DNA from: Halocafeteria seosinensis | Lineage: Eukaryota > Sar > Bigyra > Bicosoecida | DNA: 64,000 bases | Direction of reading: 5' to 3' | Assembly: GCA_001687465.1 (NCBI GenBank) | Contig: LVLI01000388.1 | Coordinates: 1 to 64,000, forward strand | Shown: positions 45,386 through 56,593 of the stretch, in pieces | Numbering within the stretch: position 1 is the stretch's first letter | Layout of the letters: each line of letters begins with the position of its first letter | Made by a program: the position numbers and the translations under genes | The notes under the pieces: model-generated | The model's input: only the letters and a program-made list of their open reading frames with translations | Databases searched by the model: none | Told to the model about the DNA's origin: nothing

Positions 45386-46492
45386 ATGCGAGACGGACGA
45401 AGAAAATTTTGCCACACTTCGCAATTCCACAGTGGCGAAATACCGGGTAGAAGGGTGAGAACATTCAGAGTTCGCTGAACCCGCCCAGTAGAGGAGAAGG
45501 GCGAGTTGCTGCTACCACTTCAGTCTGCACTACCACGACTCGTTGATTCCAAAGCGATATATGGAAAACCCCTAGGAACGAAGGATCTAGCACTGTCTGA
45601 ACATACAGCACATGCATTGCGTGGTCTTCTGGTTGAAGTTGGCGTCAGCGAGCAAGGAGCAACTACAGTACACTTGTGGTATATGGAGAACAGAACCACA
45701 CTTGGTTGTAACCCCAAATTGGTGGCACTAAAAAGAAGCATGGAAAGCAGGAATAGAACTGCAGGCCACGGTGAGAATATTGACCAACTCAATCTTTAAG
45801 ACAACCCAACTACAGGCTTCGCACCCTCAAAACCGGACCTTAATGAAACATCGCTGATGAAAGGTCGCTGGGAGAGTTCACGTGTGTACGGGTATTGCTC
45901 AGACCGGAAGACGTGTCGAGTTCACCCAAGAAATGGCCGACATGGTAAAGATATTTTCCACTGAAATGGTTGTAAACGGGAAGCCCTTGCTCTTCGTCAT
46001 CAGGGAACCTGCTTGAAGGCAAGCAGCAGCTTCCCAGTGGGAACAGTTTCGTTCAAAGAGTCCAAAACTTCGTCAAAGGGTCTTCAACAAGCCTTTTCAA
46101 GATGGGGAGACGATGCCGTCTTTGCCGGTGGAACCCTCGACGTCTTCCTCCCATGCCTGGACGAAATGTCCACAGGTCATTCACGCAAGAGATATGTAGT
46201 CAACCAGTGCAACTACCAACTACTACTGTAGGTACAAGTTGTAGTCCCGGTGTGCGAATTCGAATAAATTCTTCATACAGCTACATATGTATGTATGTAA
46301 CGGCTTCATTACAGGGCAATGCTGGCATGTCGGAAACCATTCGAAGGGTTAATGACAATGTATCCAAGAAGAGTGGTATGGAATCTCCCAAAAAGGCGTA
46401 CCCAGAAGCTTACTCCAGCCTCCCGTCCCTTAATTTCCCCCATCGACCGAGATACTGCGAGGGTACAACTAGAACTCATGCGACTCAAGTGA
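45386..46492 (+). CDS. conserved-looking protein of unknown function, five exons
   Basis: Phase-consistent exons: 45386-45446, 45489-45770, 45877-45944, 46004-46227 and 46315-46492, giving 270 residues. The first intron would be only 42 bases, so the first exon is the least certain. Readable segments include YGKPLGTKDLALSEHTAHAL, HVCTGIAQTGRRVEFTQEM, AFSRWGDDAVFAGGTLDVFL and the C-terminus PISPIDRDT-like LISPIDRDTARVQLELMRLK. The composition is that of a compact globular protein without signal peptide or membrane segment. I do not recognise the family. Confidence 0.62.
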
Positions 46493-46792
46493 CACTCGTA
46501 TGATAGACCGCCCATCTGACAGCTACTGTCTGTACTCTGTGTTTCGTGAAAACTCCAAGTCTACCACACGCGTACCCGACTATAACATGCAGTCTGTACT
46601 GTAAAGAACCCGCAACTATGTATTCAATACGACCGGACATCAACTACTGAGCCCAGGTGAACCATCCTTTGTACACACTTCAAGCTCTATTCAATTTGAA
46701 TCTTCTTAAAATGTTGCCCAGTTTATTTCAACAATAGCAAAGTGATTTGAAGAGCCCTGGAGCTGGAGCAAAGTAAACATGCAAACAAATGA
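46493..46792. other. convergent intergenic gap
   Basis: 300 bases between two convergent stops. No ORF or RNA feature seen; the two 3' UTRs should meet here. Confidence 0.4.
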
Positions 46793-49019
46793 TCAAGAGT
46801 TGTGATCTCCTCTAGTGGGAAGCTGTCCAAATCTGGGGCTCTCAGATATCCACTGCAGCTCATCTAATGATACGGGGCAAAGGTCGGAGTATAACAAGCT
46901 TTGGTCCCCGTTCACACGTTTGCTTAAAGAGCCAACTTCACTGGTTTCCCCCTTGCCATCTTCTACAGCAATCATAAATTCGTAGGCGGGGTTATAGTGA
47001 GTCTTCTTAAAGGGGCCTAACGGGCGCGAAGTAAAGTGCTCCTCGTCAAGGAATACTGAAAGTTCCTCCCGCGGCTTCTTTTGAGAACTTTCTTGGCTCT
47101 CTTCGACTGTGGATTCAGGCGACTGTCGTTTACCGGATCTTCCATGGTCAATTGCTGGAGAAGAGGCAGTGTGCTTTGCTACGTCTTCACTCACTACCGA
47201 TCCAAGTCGCTTGCAAATGGCTCTCTCAACGTCATCCACCCGAGCACCGTATTCTCCAATATCATGCTTGAGTTGAGATTTCGGAGAGACAGAGAACGCA
47301 GGCAACGAGGGAAACCGAGCGCGTCCGTTGGACGACAACTTTGCAGACATCGCGTACTGTGGATAGTCATAGTTTCTGCCACTCCCAATACTCATTACTG
47401 TATCTCCCCGCTCCGCAACCCAAACAGCACCAGGCTGGCCAAGATGTGCTGCTGTATATCTCGAGTGACTTCTACCACGAACCCTCTCTAGCTTTGCTTC
47501 TCGGACAAACACAGAAAACTGCGACTCCCTATACCTTTGTTTTTGACTGTGCTGATGTTCCTTTTCATTCTCTATGTGATGCGCCGCAGAAGACATCTCC
47601 GCGCTGTTACCATTGCCTGCTTGAGCATTGGCGGAAGATGGGGGTTTGGAGCAGCCGCTTTCATCTGGCTGGTCCGCAGAATCTGTATTGGTCGATGAGA
47701 GGACTCTCGCTTTTTCGTGGATGCTCTTGTATTTCTCCAAAATGTTTGCTGCTGATTCTGAGTCCAAACCTTGATGGTCACTGTAGTAAACATCCGCAGC
47801 AGTTAGCTTGTTTCCAGGTAGCACTTGTAGCGAGGAAGCAGTTTCTTTTCGATACTCTTTTGCCAGATCTACTAGCTTTTCTCCAGCACTTGTGGGATTC
47901 TGCTCAACCACCTGAACGGCATCGTCAACGGCTTTCCAAAGTACGTCTTCGTGAATGTCTTCCAAGCCTACATATTCCACAGTCTTCGTAGTTCTCCAAG
48001 GAGGAATCATCCCAAATAAAAAGCTTGGGACGGTACGGCTTGTTACTGGTTTCTCCTCGTGCTCTTTCAACATAAACTCAAAGCTGGCCTGAGACGGCAA
48101 CTTATGTTTCTCAATGGTATTCGTGGATATCGTATAAAACGGCGCAATAATTGGGGACGAGAGGTTATTACGGGCGTGGTACTCTACTTGCAACTCCGGG
48201 CACTTCATGTTACAAGCATGAATCCATGACGAGTTAGCCGGTGATACTCCTTTCCATGCCACTAAGTATTCCAAGTGATTCTTCTGCGGAGTCGTATGAA
48301 TACCGCGACTGTCTTCCTATCCAACAGAGTCATACACATGCTTACCTCAGTAAATCGGTGGCTTATTATTCCGACTACCTCATGGCAATAATACACGATA
48401 CCATCGCATCCATAAAATCCTCCTTCGACAGCAGCATGCTCAAGTGGCGTAGGAGCCGTAGTCTTCTTCAGTTCTTCTCGAGTAGCTTCTTTACCATGGC
48501 GCGCAACATGCTCAAAGATTCTCAGTCGCCTAAGGTGCACTTCGACATCATCTTGATACACCTTTTTACGAGGTCCTTTACGTGCCGGGGTGATTAACTT
48601 CCCTTTGTATCGCACCGTCCTTGAGGAATCAAGCCAATGAGCCAGTAGGTCCTGAATCCGTTGAATCTCTTCCGGGGTCCCACGAATAGCCCCGGTGACA
48701 AATTGGTTTAACTTCTTTTCGCTGCAGGGCACATAGAAATATAGTCATGTGTTAAGAAACAGACGAGACAGACAGAATGTTGAGAGCTGCAAGGCATGAC
48801 GTGAGCTTACCTGAGGCCTAGCATGTCAGCCACCACCTTCAATGGCACCCCCGCTGCTTTGAGGGATCCTTTGACCTGCAATCATCATATTTCCCAAATA
48901 GAATAGAAAATGAAAAAAATGGAGTGAAATATGATGTCTAATGCACCCCATACGTCGTCTTGCACTCTCTTGGAGATTTTCAGCCCTCCCGGCTGCTGTT
49001 GCACTTGGTTGGCCGCCAT
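46793..49019 (-). CDS. chromodomain protein
   Basis: Four minus-strand exons: 48954-49019, 48811-48875, 48346-48721 and 46793-48283, giving 665 residues; introns are 78, 89 and 62 bases. The N-terminus (MAANQVQQQPGGLKISKRV) is followed by a helical segment (AAGVPLKVVADMLGLSEKKL) resembling a small DNA- or protein-binding bundle and a basic linker (ARKGPRKKVY). The chromodomain spans the third splice: IVYYCHEVVGIISHRFTE joined to KNHLEYLVAWKGVSPANSSW, with the aromatic and LVxWKG features that bind methyl-lysine. The remaining 450 residues are mostly disordered and rich in S, E and K, with a conserved-looking patch near 55-110 residues after the domain. A chromatin reader role is inferred. Confidence 0.87.
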
Positions 49020-49339
49020 ACTGCAGTGGTTCTATCCATCTATCCTTCATTAATAAATGAGGTTGTACCGTATCATCCAGGAACCTCGACGGGCCGACGA
49101 CGGCACGACTGTACAAATCGACAAATTGCAGTACAATGTACAAACGACACTGTGAAGCAATTTGACTTGAAGCCTTTTGTTGAATACCGGTATCATACCC
49201 GGCGGTATGCCTGGAGTTGACTGTTTGTTGCGCCACAGTTTCCTTGTCCATTTTAGTTTCCTCTTGATGGTCTGGCCATGACTCGGGAGAAACATTGTCT
49301 TCCTCCTCCTGGCATCCAATACACAGCTTGCTGGGGACC
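49020..49339. promoter_or_regulatory. bidirectional promoter interval
   Basis: Only 320 bases separate the start codons of the divergent chromodomain and ubiquitin-protease genes, so both promoters must lie here. No specific element is identifiable by eye. Confidence 0.5.
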
Positions 49340-52300
49340 ATGCCGACAACACGTCGTAGTCTGAGGAAGCGCAGCTCTCCAGCGAAGCAAAATGGAGCTA
49401 TTCGGGCTCATTCACCCACCAAGAAGCAGAAATCCAAGACACGGCGCTACCACCGTCGCCGCCCGAAAAGCAGTGAAGAGAATGTCAATGGAACGAGTTC
49501 TGGTCCGGCTATTATACCTCATGAAGGGGAGTTCAAAATCTGCCACCATTTTCAATGCATTCGGCGTGAACAAGTTGCTCCTGTGCTGTCCAGACCTCAT
49601 AAATGGAGCTGCCAAGGTACGCTCGTTTGTGTCTCTATGTTTGCCTGAAAACCTCGGCGGCCCTCAACGGTGTCGATGCAGTCTGTTGCACCACCCAGGA
49701 AGTGTTCGTGTGCTTAACGTGTGGGCACCGAGGCTGCTCTCGAGGGGTCGATAAACACGCATACGCCCACTTCGAAGAGCACCCGGATCATCCTCTGTCG
49801 ATGCAAGTGCCAGGTGCGATTGTGTACTGCTACCAAGGTAAGCACCTGGAACTGCACCGGCTATGGGGTTTATTGGAGGAATCTGGATTGGAGGTTTGCA
49901 GATGAGGAATGGGTACTACCGGATGCTGACAACAATCGGCATGACTTGACGCTATTACGGCAAACCGTGTATATACTTGCGCAAGGAGCGGTGCCGTAAG
50001 TGCCAGTCGTTTTCTCTACACAACTGCTGCTTGCTTTGACGGTGCGTGTATCGTGTACAAACAGGGGAATGATCACAAGACGGGGGACGCAGTTCTCTTC
50101 GGACAAAAGTCTTGGCGTTTCTCAGCCATCTCTTGCTAGATTGCCATCGTGGGATGAAGGGGAGCAGAAGGTCGCTGGATCACCACAAGCGAGGAAAGGA
50201 GTCCTGCCAGGTCTCAGCCAGGCCGACTTAGACGAAGAAGTTGAGTCTGATCGTCTAGCTACGGCCAAACAGTGGCATCTATATCGCACTCTAGCAAGAG
50301 CATTTCTGGCTTGGCACTCGGGTGTCAAAAACAAATTTGACGAGAAAAGCCCATTCCCGGACGAAGCCGAATACATCTCCGAAGATGAAGACCAGGACCA
50401 GAAAAGAACTGATACCCAAGAAGAGATGGATTATCGTAGGTTTTACTTGTACCCAGAAGATGCGAGAGAATTAGATTTGTCCATCGCTGGCACCGTGTTT
50501 AACCTTCAAAAAGTTCCTGCTGTACTTCGGCACCATAAATCGAAGAAATACGGCGATTACTATACCGATATACCGACGGTACGTTTTGCGCTTCGGATGA
50601 CTAGTCTTGTGGATGTTTGAAGAAGAGAGTGTCCAAATTTGCAGGATTCGTCAATGAGTGCGCAGTTAGCGAGAAGGAGTACATTGCCGAAAGGGAGAAC
50701 AGGTTTGAGGAATCTAGGTATGCCCGTCTTCGCTTTTGATTCATGTACCTATTTCTTGAGCGGATCAGCTTTCTTGCTACAGGAAATACATGTTTCATCA
50801 ATAGTGTTCTTCAGTGTTTACTTCATACGCGAATGTGGAGGAAGTATTTCTTGAAGCTTAAGCAATTTACTTATCCCAGCAATGCTCCGTTTCCGTCCAG
50901 CGCATCCAGCAGTGAAGCGACAAGTTTCACGTGTACTTCCGACGGCGGAAATAGCAATACTTCGGCAAGTAGTATAGCTCATGCTACTCCAATGTTGTGG
51001 AGGCAAGATACGAGCGCGGTGTACTCTTACATGGAAAAACCTTCAAAGAAGAATACATTGGGAGAGGCCAGGGGTATCACTGAAGAGAAGGAATCCAGCA
51101 TGGATGGTGGTACTGGGATCAGCTCTGGAGGTTCTGGAGCTCGAAGTGGGACGATACATTCTGTCGCTACTCGCTCGCCTTCGTTAGGACCGAGGCTTAC
51201 CTTGACTCCCGCAAAGAATACTTACGAGAACGAGCCTATGAGTCCCTCGCCCTCTCCCTGGGGCCTAGATGATTTTCAGCTCGACGCACCAGCGCAAGAT
51301 CAAGAGTCCCCTCATGGCACAACAGAACTTCATCGGCAGACTTCCTTTAGAGAACATCCTGACCGACAAGAAGGCCATGACAACAATGAGACTATGGTTG
51401 CTGGATTTATGTTCTACTCCAAGGATAGCACGCTTGGTGTCGAAATGAGTAACGTTGCACGCCTCCTCTGGTCAGGGAGATGGGCAGTGATAACGCCGTA
51501 TGCCTTCATTGTTGTAAGTGCATCTATGGTTCAATCGTATATGATAGTGATTTTACGGAGCTGGAAATCTTGTTCGCAGACTGTGTGGCGTTTGCTTCCG
51601 CATTTTAAAGGCTACAACCAACAGGACGCTCAAGTATGTTTATACAAGAGTAATTCCGCGTGCCAGTTGGTCTGAATTTCTGAGCGCCGAAATGCAGGAA
51701 TTTTTTGCTGCCCTCGTAGATTCGATGCATGAGGAAGCTATGCGTGGAGGAATTCCACAGGACATTTATGAAAGCTTTCTCGAGAATTCAACAAATGACA
51801 ATGCAAAACCAAATGGCTCTACGGAACTCCGAAGTAGCAGTGCCCTCCGTTCTCTACCAGCATTCCGTCCACCCAAGAAGGTAGGTAATACGAAGTCCAG
51901 TGGTCAGACGGCACAGCCTCAGGCGAAGACAAAACGATTAGGAGTAAGAGCATCCTCGATGAAACGGGTGGGAGGAAAACGAAAAGAGGAGGAACCCCCG
52001 GCAACTCACCATGAAGGGCCGTTATTTTACCGATACCAACCGTCTGATCACGTGGCCACAACTGTGTGTGGGACGATGATAAACCGAATACAGTGCTCAA
52101 AGTGTCAGCATGAATCGACTCAAGAAGAACCGTTCTCGCATCTTAGTGTTGATGTTAGCGCCCCGCGCATCAAAGCCATGTCTAAAGGAGATTTGGAAGA
52201 TTGCCTCCATGAAATGGTCCAACCCGAAGAGCTGAGTGGGGACAATGCCTACTACTGCTCTTCCTGCTGTGAATATGTGACGGCACACAAACAACGGATG

Positions 52301-53007
52301 CTCAACCGAGTTCCATATGTAAGGATTTCTTCATACTTGCTTCGACTCTTGGGAACCTTAGTGATTGATCTTGAACTGCAGGTCCTAGTCATTCATGTCA
52401 ACCGAGCACAATGGTCTCTGCAAGGTGCTAAAACCAAGATTGATAAATTTATTTCTGTAAGTCGTGTTTGATAAGTTAGTGGAGGCAGTTTACTTGACCT
52501 GTATGTGATTGAATGTCCTGCAGTACCCACTCGACGATTTTCGTCCCTACCGTTACGTTTATAGTGAAGCTCATCCTCCTTTAAACCAGGTGTCGGCGGA
52601 TACCGGGGAATATCAGGACTCTAATGATGCTCCCCGCACACACAGACGCCGAGGATCAGTCTCCGCAGAAAGCGCTCAGTCCCTTTGGACTCCGGTAGAA
52701 GCGAAACAATTTACGGAGCTTCCTGAGTACAAATTGGTAGGACTGGTTGAGCACAGTGGGCGCGGAATCGATCGGGGTCACTACATCTCATTTTGTCGAG
52801 ATCCCTTCCCTAGAGATGGTAGGTGAAGTCCTATTATCTGTGTCGGCCGCGACGACTGTGAGGATGATTAGTGTTCCCGTTGCAGATACCTGGCATTTGT
52901 ATAATGACCATCATGTAACCTTGGCTAGCACCGAGCAGGTTGCTCATACTCAGGCGTATATATTGTTTTACGAGCGCGTTGACAGCAGGAATTACCCAAC
53001 TTGGTAG
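49340..53007 (+). CDS. ubiquitin-specific protease with ZnF-UBP domain (USP16/45-like)
   Basis: Eleven phase-consistent exons: 49340-49616, 49682-49837, 49902-49995, 50065-50578, 50645-50717, 50783-51513, 51580-51633, 51698-52318, 52382-52456, 52524-52818 and 52886-53007, giving 1,003 residues. A basic N-terminus precedes a ZnF-UBP (about 71-175; FKICHH, VFVCLTCGHRGC, HAYAHFEEHPDHPL). The catalytic Cys box is NLGNTCFINSVLQCL with Cys375, followed by a 220-residue disordered insertion, then FKGYNQQDAQEFFAAL, a zinc ribbon (CSKC, CSSCC), VPYVLVIHVNR, the His box DRGHYISF (His951) and WHLYNDHHVTLAS ending in AYILFYERV. All three catalytic boxes are intact. It removes ubiquitin from proteins; animal USP16 acts on histone H2A. 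Confidence 0.95.
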
Positions 53008-53305
53008 CCTAGTGGTTGCGGGTAGTTCGAATTACCACAGGTTTCTTCCCTGTGGTACACAGCGGTAGAGGTAGAGACACAAACTCAGTCTCCCTACTAT
53101 ACACGTTGCGTATTCTCTTTAATGTATTTGAAAGTGAATACACCACCACAACGGTGAGTGGAACTCCACTTGAACAAGAAAACTGTACGAGTAAGACTTA
53201 AGTTACTTAACCCTTTCCAAATTGATTATTAAATTCCACTTCACTGGATTGTTGACGAAATGAATGTTTTTGAAATAGTTTGTATAAAGGAAAATAGTGG
53301 TAATA
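53008..53305. other. intergenic, nothing firm
   Basis: Just after the protease stop a tRNA-like A-box/B-box pair occurs but no full cloverleaf can be formed (see rejected items). No gene seen. Confidence 0.4.
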
Positions 53306-53917
53306 ATGGAGTACTTGAATACATTACAAAGTACGAGTGCTGAAGTTAATGCTTTAGGCGCTTTACTGACCGATTCCAATGGGTTTACGATACAAGGTGC
53401 GCAGACTTACCTCCGTAATTTATTTTTTTTTTAAAGAGCTATCAATCCTCGTGCAGCATCGGGCGAATTACCGCTGGAGAGTGGCCCTTACATCCGATCG
53501 TTGTGTCAACGAGCGCATGCATTAGCGAAAACGACGGGGGAATCCACCAGTGGAGGCCCTCCCGTGGTGACTATCGAGACCAAGGACCGCCATATTACAG
53601 TCCGTTCCGTCGATGACCACGACCAACAGTACTCTCTGGCTCTCATCTCAGACGCGAACCAGGTGAATGCCCCATTGAAAGTGAAAAAACCAGCACATGA
53701 CAGCCAATTGGACCATGGAGCCAAAGGCGCCTCGGGGGGCCAAGGAAGCCAGCATGAAGAAGGGGCCAATGAAGGCCCCAAGGCCACGTCGGATGAACAT
53801 GATGAAGAGGATGACGAGCAGAATGAAGAGTATGCCGAACGAGAGGACCATCCTATGGAAGAGGACGAAGAAGATGACGGCGGTGGCCATCATCGAAGAG
53901 GGGATTCTGAATACTGA
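53306..53917 (+). CDS. LAMTOR5-like roadblock protein with acidic tail
   Basis: Two exons: 53306-53396 and 53439-53917, giving 189 residues; the intron is 42 bases and T-rich, with acceptor AAAGAG. The first 95 residues match the LAMTOR5/HBXIP roadblock fold: NALGALLTDSNGFTIQG corresponds to the VLCTDSQGLNLG strand, followed by a long helix (YIRSLCQRAHALAKTT) and strands VVTIETKDRHITV and YSLALISD. LAMTOR5 is a Ragulator subunit that anchors Rag GTPases and mTORC1 at the lysosome. Animal LAMTOR5 stops near residue 91; here about 75 acidic, His/Gly-rich residues follow. The tail could be real, or a GT after DANQ could be a splice donor to a missed last exon. Confidence 0.78.
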
Positions 53918-54036
53918 AAGCCATAACACACTATGGTAGCTATATCATCAGAGGAGTGAATCAGGGTATGGGTACGAAATGTATACATGTGCTTGGAGTG
54001 CATTACAACTTGTCTCAATTATTGTTGTGAGCGTAT

Positions 54037-56364
54037 TCACACTTGTTGACCACTTACGCATAACATGCCTCGGGCCTTGGTATTTGGGTTGCCACCTGCA
54101 CGTGGTAAAGGGGGAAGGGCATTGCCGCAACGTGTGTTTCCAGAGGCTTCTGAAAAATTGGGGTTCTTGCGGGGAGGGGCAGTTCGTTGCGGGGGAATCA
54201 CCGACGTTATCTGACTCGAACTCGAGGAGATAATACCCTGTATTGCTGACTCTGCGCTGTTTTCATCCAAAGCTGCTCGTGATGGTTGTTTTGGTTGCAC
54301 TCTTCTTGGAGGTAACTGTCTTGATGTCGCGGGGATCTGTCGTGAGACCGTACCAGCCATGGTAGTAGAATTACCGCGGACAGTCATCAAACTAGGTAGA
54401 GTCTCCGGAGACTGCGTAGTATAGTCCTCCTTTTTGGACTTCCACTTCTGTGCTTGCGTTCGTCGAGTGAAACAATTTCTTTGTTGCTTCTCTTTAATTT
54501 GCTCCTTGGGTGCTGATAATGGTTTGGCACTTGGACGATGAGCATGGACGTGCTCTTCGTGAGATCCAACTATGGAAGCTCCCCGAATGTCTAGTGATAC
54601 GTCACTATGCTCTGTATTGGGTCGGTCAAAACTTGTACAATTCTCTTTATCAGAACCATTAGGAGAACTCGGTGACGAATTTGCCTTCTTCCGCCCTGCG
54701 ATCCCAGGCACCGAAATTTAAGCAGGAACTATCCTAACCAAAACGTGGCTGGCACGTGCACATACCGACAACGTTGGTGTTTAAGATCAATCCAGGCAGT
54801 ATTACTTTGTGTTGACAACTAAGGGCGGGACATCTGTAATGTTTTCCCCGGAAATGATCTTCTAGACAATTCTGCGGATAAAAGAAAAAAAAAAAGCTAA
54901 TCGACTGGAAGAAACTTGCCCAGAAGGACGAAAATAGTAGCTTACCTTATGGATAAGGTGATAACACGGCAGCACACAACAGCCGGAATCATCCGTCACC
55001 AATAGTCGTACATTCATACCACAATGAACGCATGTCTGTTCGTCAAACCGCGTTGTGGCAGTCTTGAGTCTCGTTCCATCTTTCCGGCTCCACTGTTGGA
55101 TACAGTTAGAAAGATATTGAAACAGCTCAGGAGATGAATTGATTCGATCCAGCTCCAAGAGTCTTTCGTAATCTTCATGGGTGATTTCTCTGTGCTCTAG
55201 TTCCTGTAGACTTTCGGGTAAAGGCTGCATATTGCTCGTTCCGTCACATTCTCGTGGAGCGGGGATCCAAGCACAGTTGCCGGGCCGATCTTTCCGAACT
55301 ATCGCATGGCCTTTGTGCCGACAACGATGGAAGCAACGACTGCAAAGGTCTGCTTCGTCGCATTCAATGCATCTATACCGGCATCCATATAATGGTTTTG
55401 TTCCACATTCGACACAAACAGTCCCAAAGTGCACGTTTTTGGGTTTCTTGCGGCTTTTCTCCTTGAGATCCTCTTGCAGTCTTCGAAGCACTTCGGGTGC
55501 TTCTCCCCATTCATGGCGGCAGAGCGGGCACGTAACGGCTTCATTGTGTGAATTGCGATGCTCTGCCCAAGCTTTCATGCACTTAACATGGGCATGCTTT
55601 TCACATGAATGGCAGAAGGTAAGGAACTCTTCGGGGATAATGTCAATCTGACAAATCGGGCACACTTCCTCCGGGTCCAATTTCCGAACTGGCCGAGAAC
55701 CTTTGCACACTGTCATGGGGTTTGCATCAATGTCTTCTTTTCTCTCTTTCTGATGCTGGTCACGCTCTTGCTGCTCCTGTTGTCGTTGTCTGCGTTCCTC
55801 GGCTAGGCGTTCCCGGTTGTCCGTCAAGTGTTGCAACTCCCGTTCGGAGAGAGACTGGTTCACAAGCACCGGGTCATTCTCTTCAAGCTGAAAGATGCGT
55901 ACGAGGACAAAGACAATATGCAAGCATACTCCAAACTTGGAGTTTTTACACGAACAACACTTGGACGGGGTCAATGAACTCAGAGTTACACGACTCGGTT
56001 TGTGTTCCTCTTCCGCGCGGACGACAAACGACAGAGGTCCTTGTTCCTTCAGCAGGAACAATCGGCAATTTCGCAGCTTCTCCATGACAATCTTCAGCAT
56101 CTGTTTGGGAGTCATGTCGCTCTGTTTACCTCGTTTTCGCCTCCGTATCGTGCTCGAGGTATCCACTTCACAAGCCTCATGATGACTGATTTGGTCCATT
56201 TCTGAACGGTCCGTTCCTCCTTGAGACCGCGCGCTGCCTTGGTTGCCAGGAATATCTCCATTTGAGGCACCAGTAGGGCCTCCAGAGGCAGCTGCCATCA
56301 TGCTTGGGGGTGTATCAATCTCGTAGCATGGAGAGACCGTTAAGCTCGCAGTGCACAACTTCAA
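54037..56364 (-). CDS. ZSWIM2-like E3 ubiquitin ligase (SWIM, RING, ZZ, RING-H2)
   Basis: Three minus-strand exons: 54946-56364, 54766-54871 and 54037-54695, giving 727 residues (Met22 is an alternative start). Domain order: SWIM zinc finger (CCSCKNSKFGVCLHI), a Glu/Arg coiled coil, a first RING (CPICQIDIIPEEFLTFCHSC ... CPLCRHEW), a ZZ finger (CVECGTKPLYGCRYRCIECD) and a second RING that crosses the splice (CVHCGMNV, CYHLIHK joined to NCLEDHFRGKHYRCPALSC). This order is diagnostic for ZSWIM2/MEX, a self-ubiquitinating E3 ligase known from animal testis and from flagellated protists. The last 220 residues are disordered and rich in S, P and basic residues. Confidence 0.92.
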
Positions 56365-56593
56365 CTACAGCTGATTTCGTCGTGAATGCCGCGCTCCATC
56401 AAGCCACAACCATTCTAAGACAATTATATATTTTGGTTCACATGTTTCATTCCTCCATACTAAGAAATAACTCCTTCTAAGCAGCAGAAAATAGTCCCAA
56501 GGGGAAAAGGCAACGAAAAGTTTGCACGCTTTTTGGCGGAAATAGACGATTGGAGACTCGTGGGGTTGTATATTGGCTGTTTAGGGTACAATC

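Noticed and set aside
48826-49341. Minus-strand frame of 171 residues
   Set aside because: It runs through two exons, an intron and the promoter of the chromodomain gene in another frame; the spliced model explains the region better.
52998-53040. tRNA-like A-box (TAGCCTAGTGG) and B-box (GTTCGAATT)
   Set aside because: The two boxes are too close for an anticodon arm and no acceptor stem pairs. At most a tRNA-derived fragment; part of it is the protease stop codon region.
53648-53929. Hydrophobic minus-strand frame of 93 residues
   Set aside because: It is the reverse strand of the acidic GAx/GAx-rich tail of the LAMTOR5-like gene; runs of acidic codons read as hydrophobic residues on the other strand.
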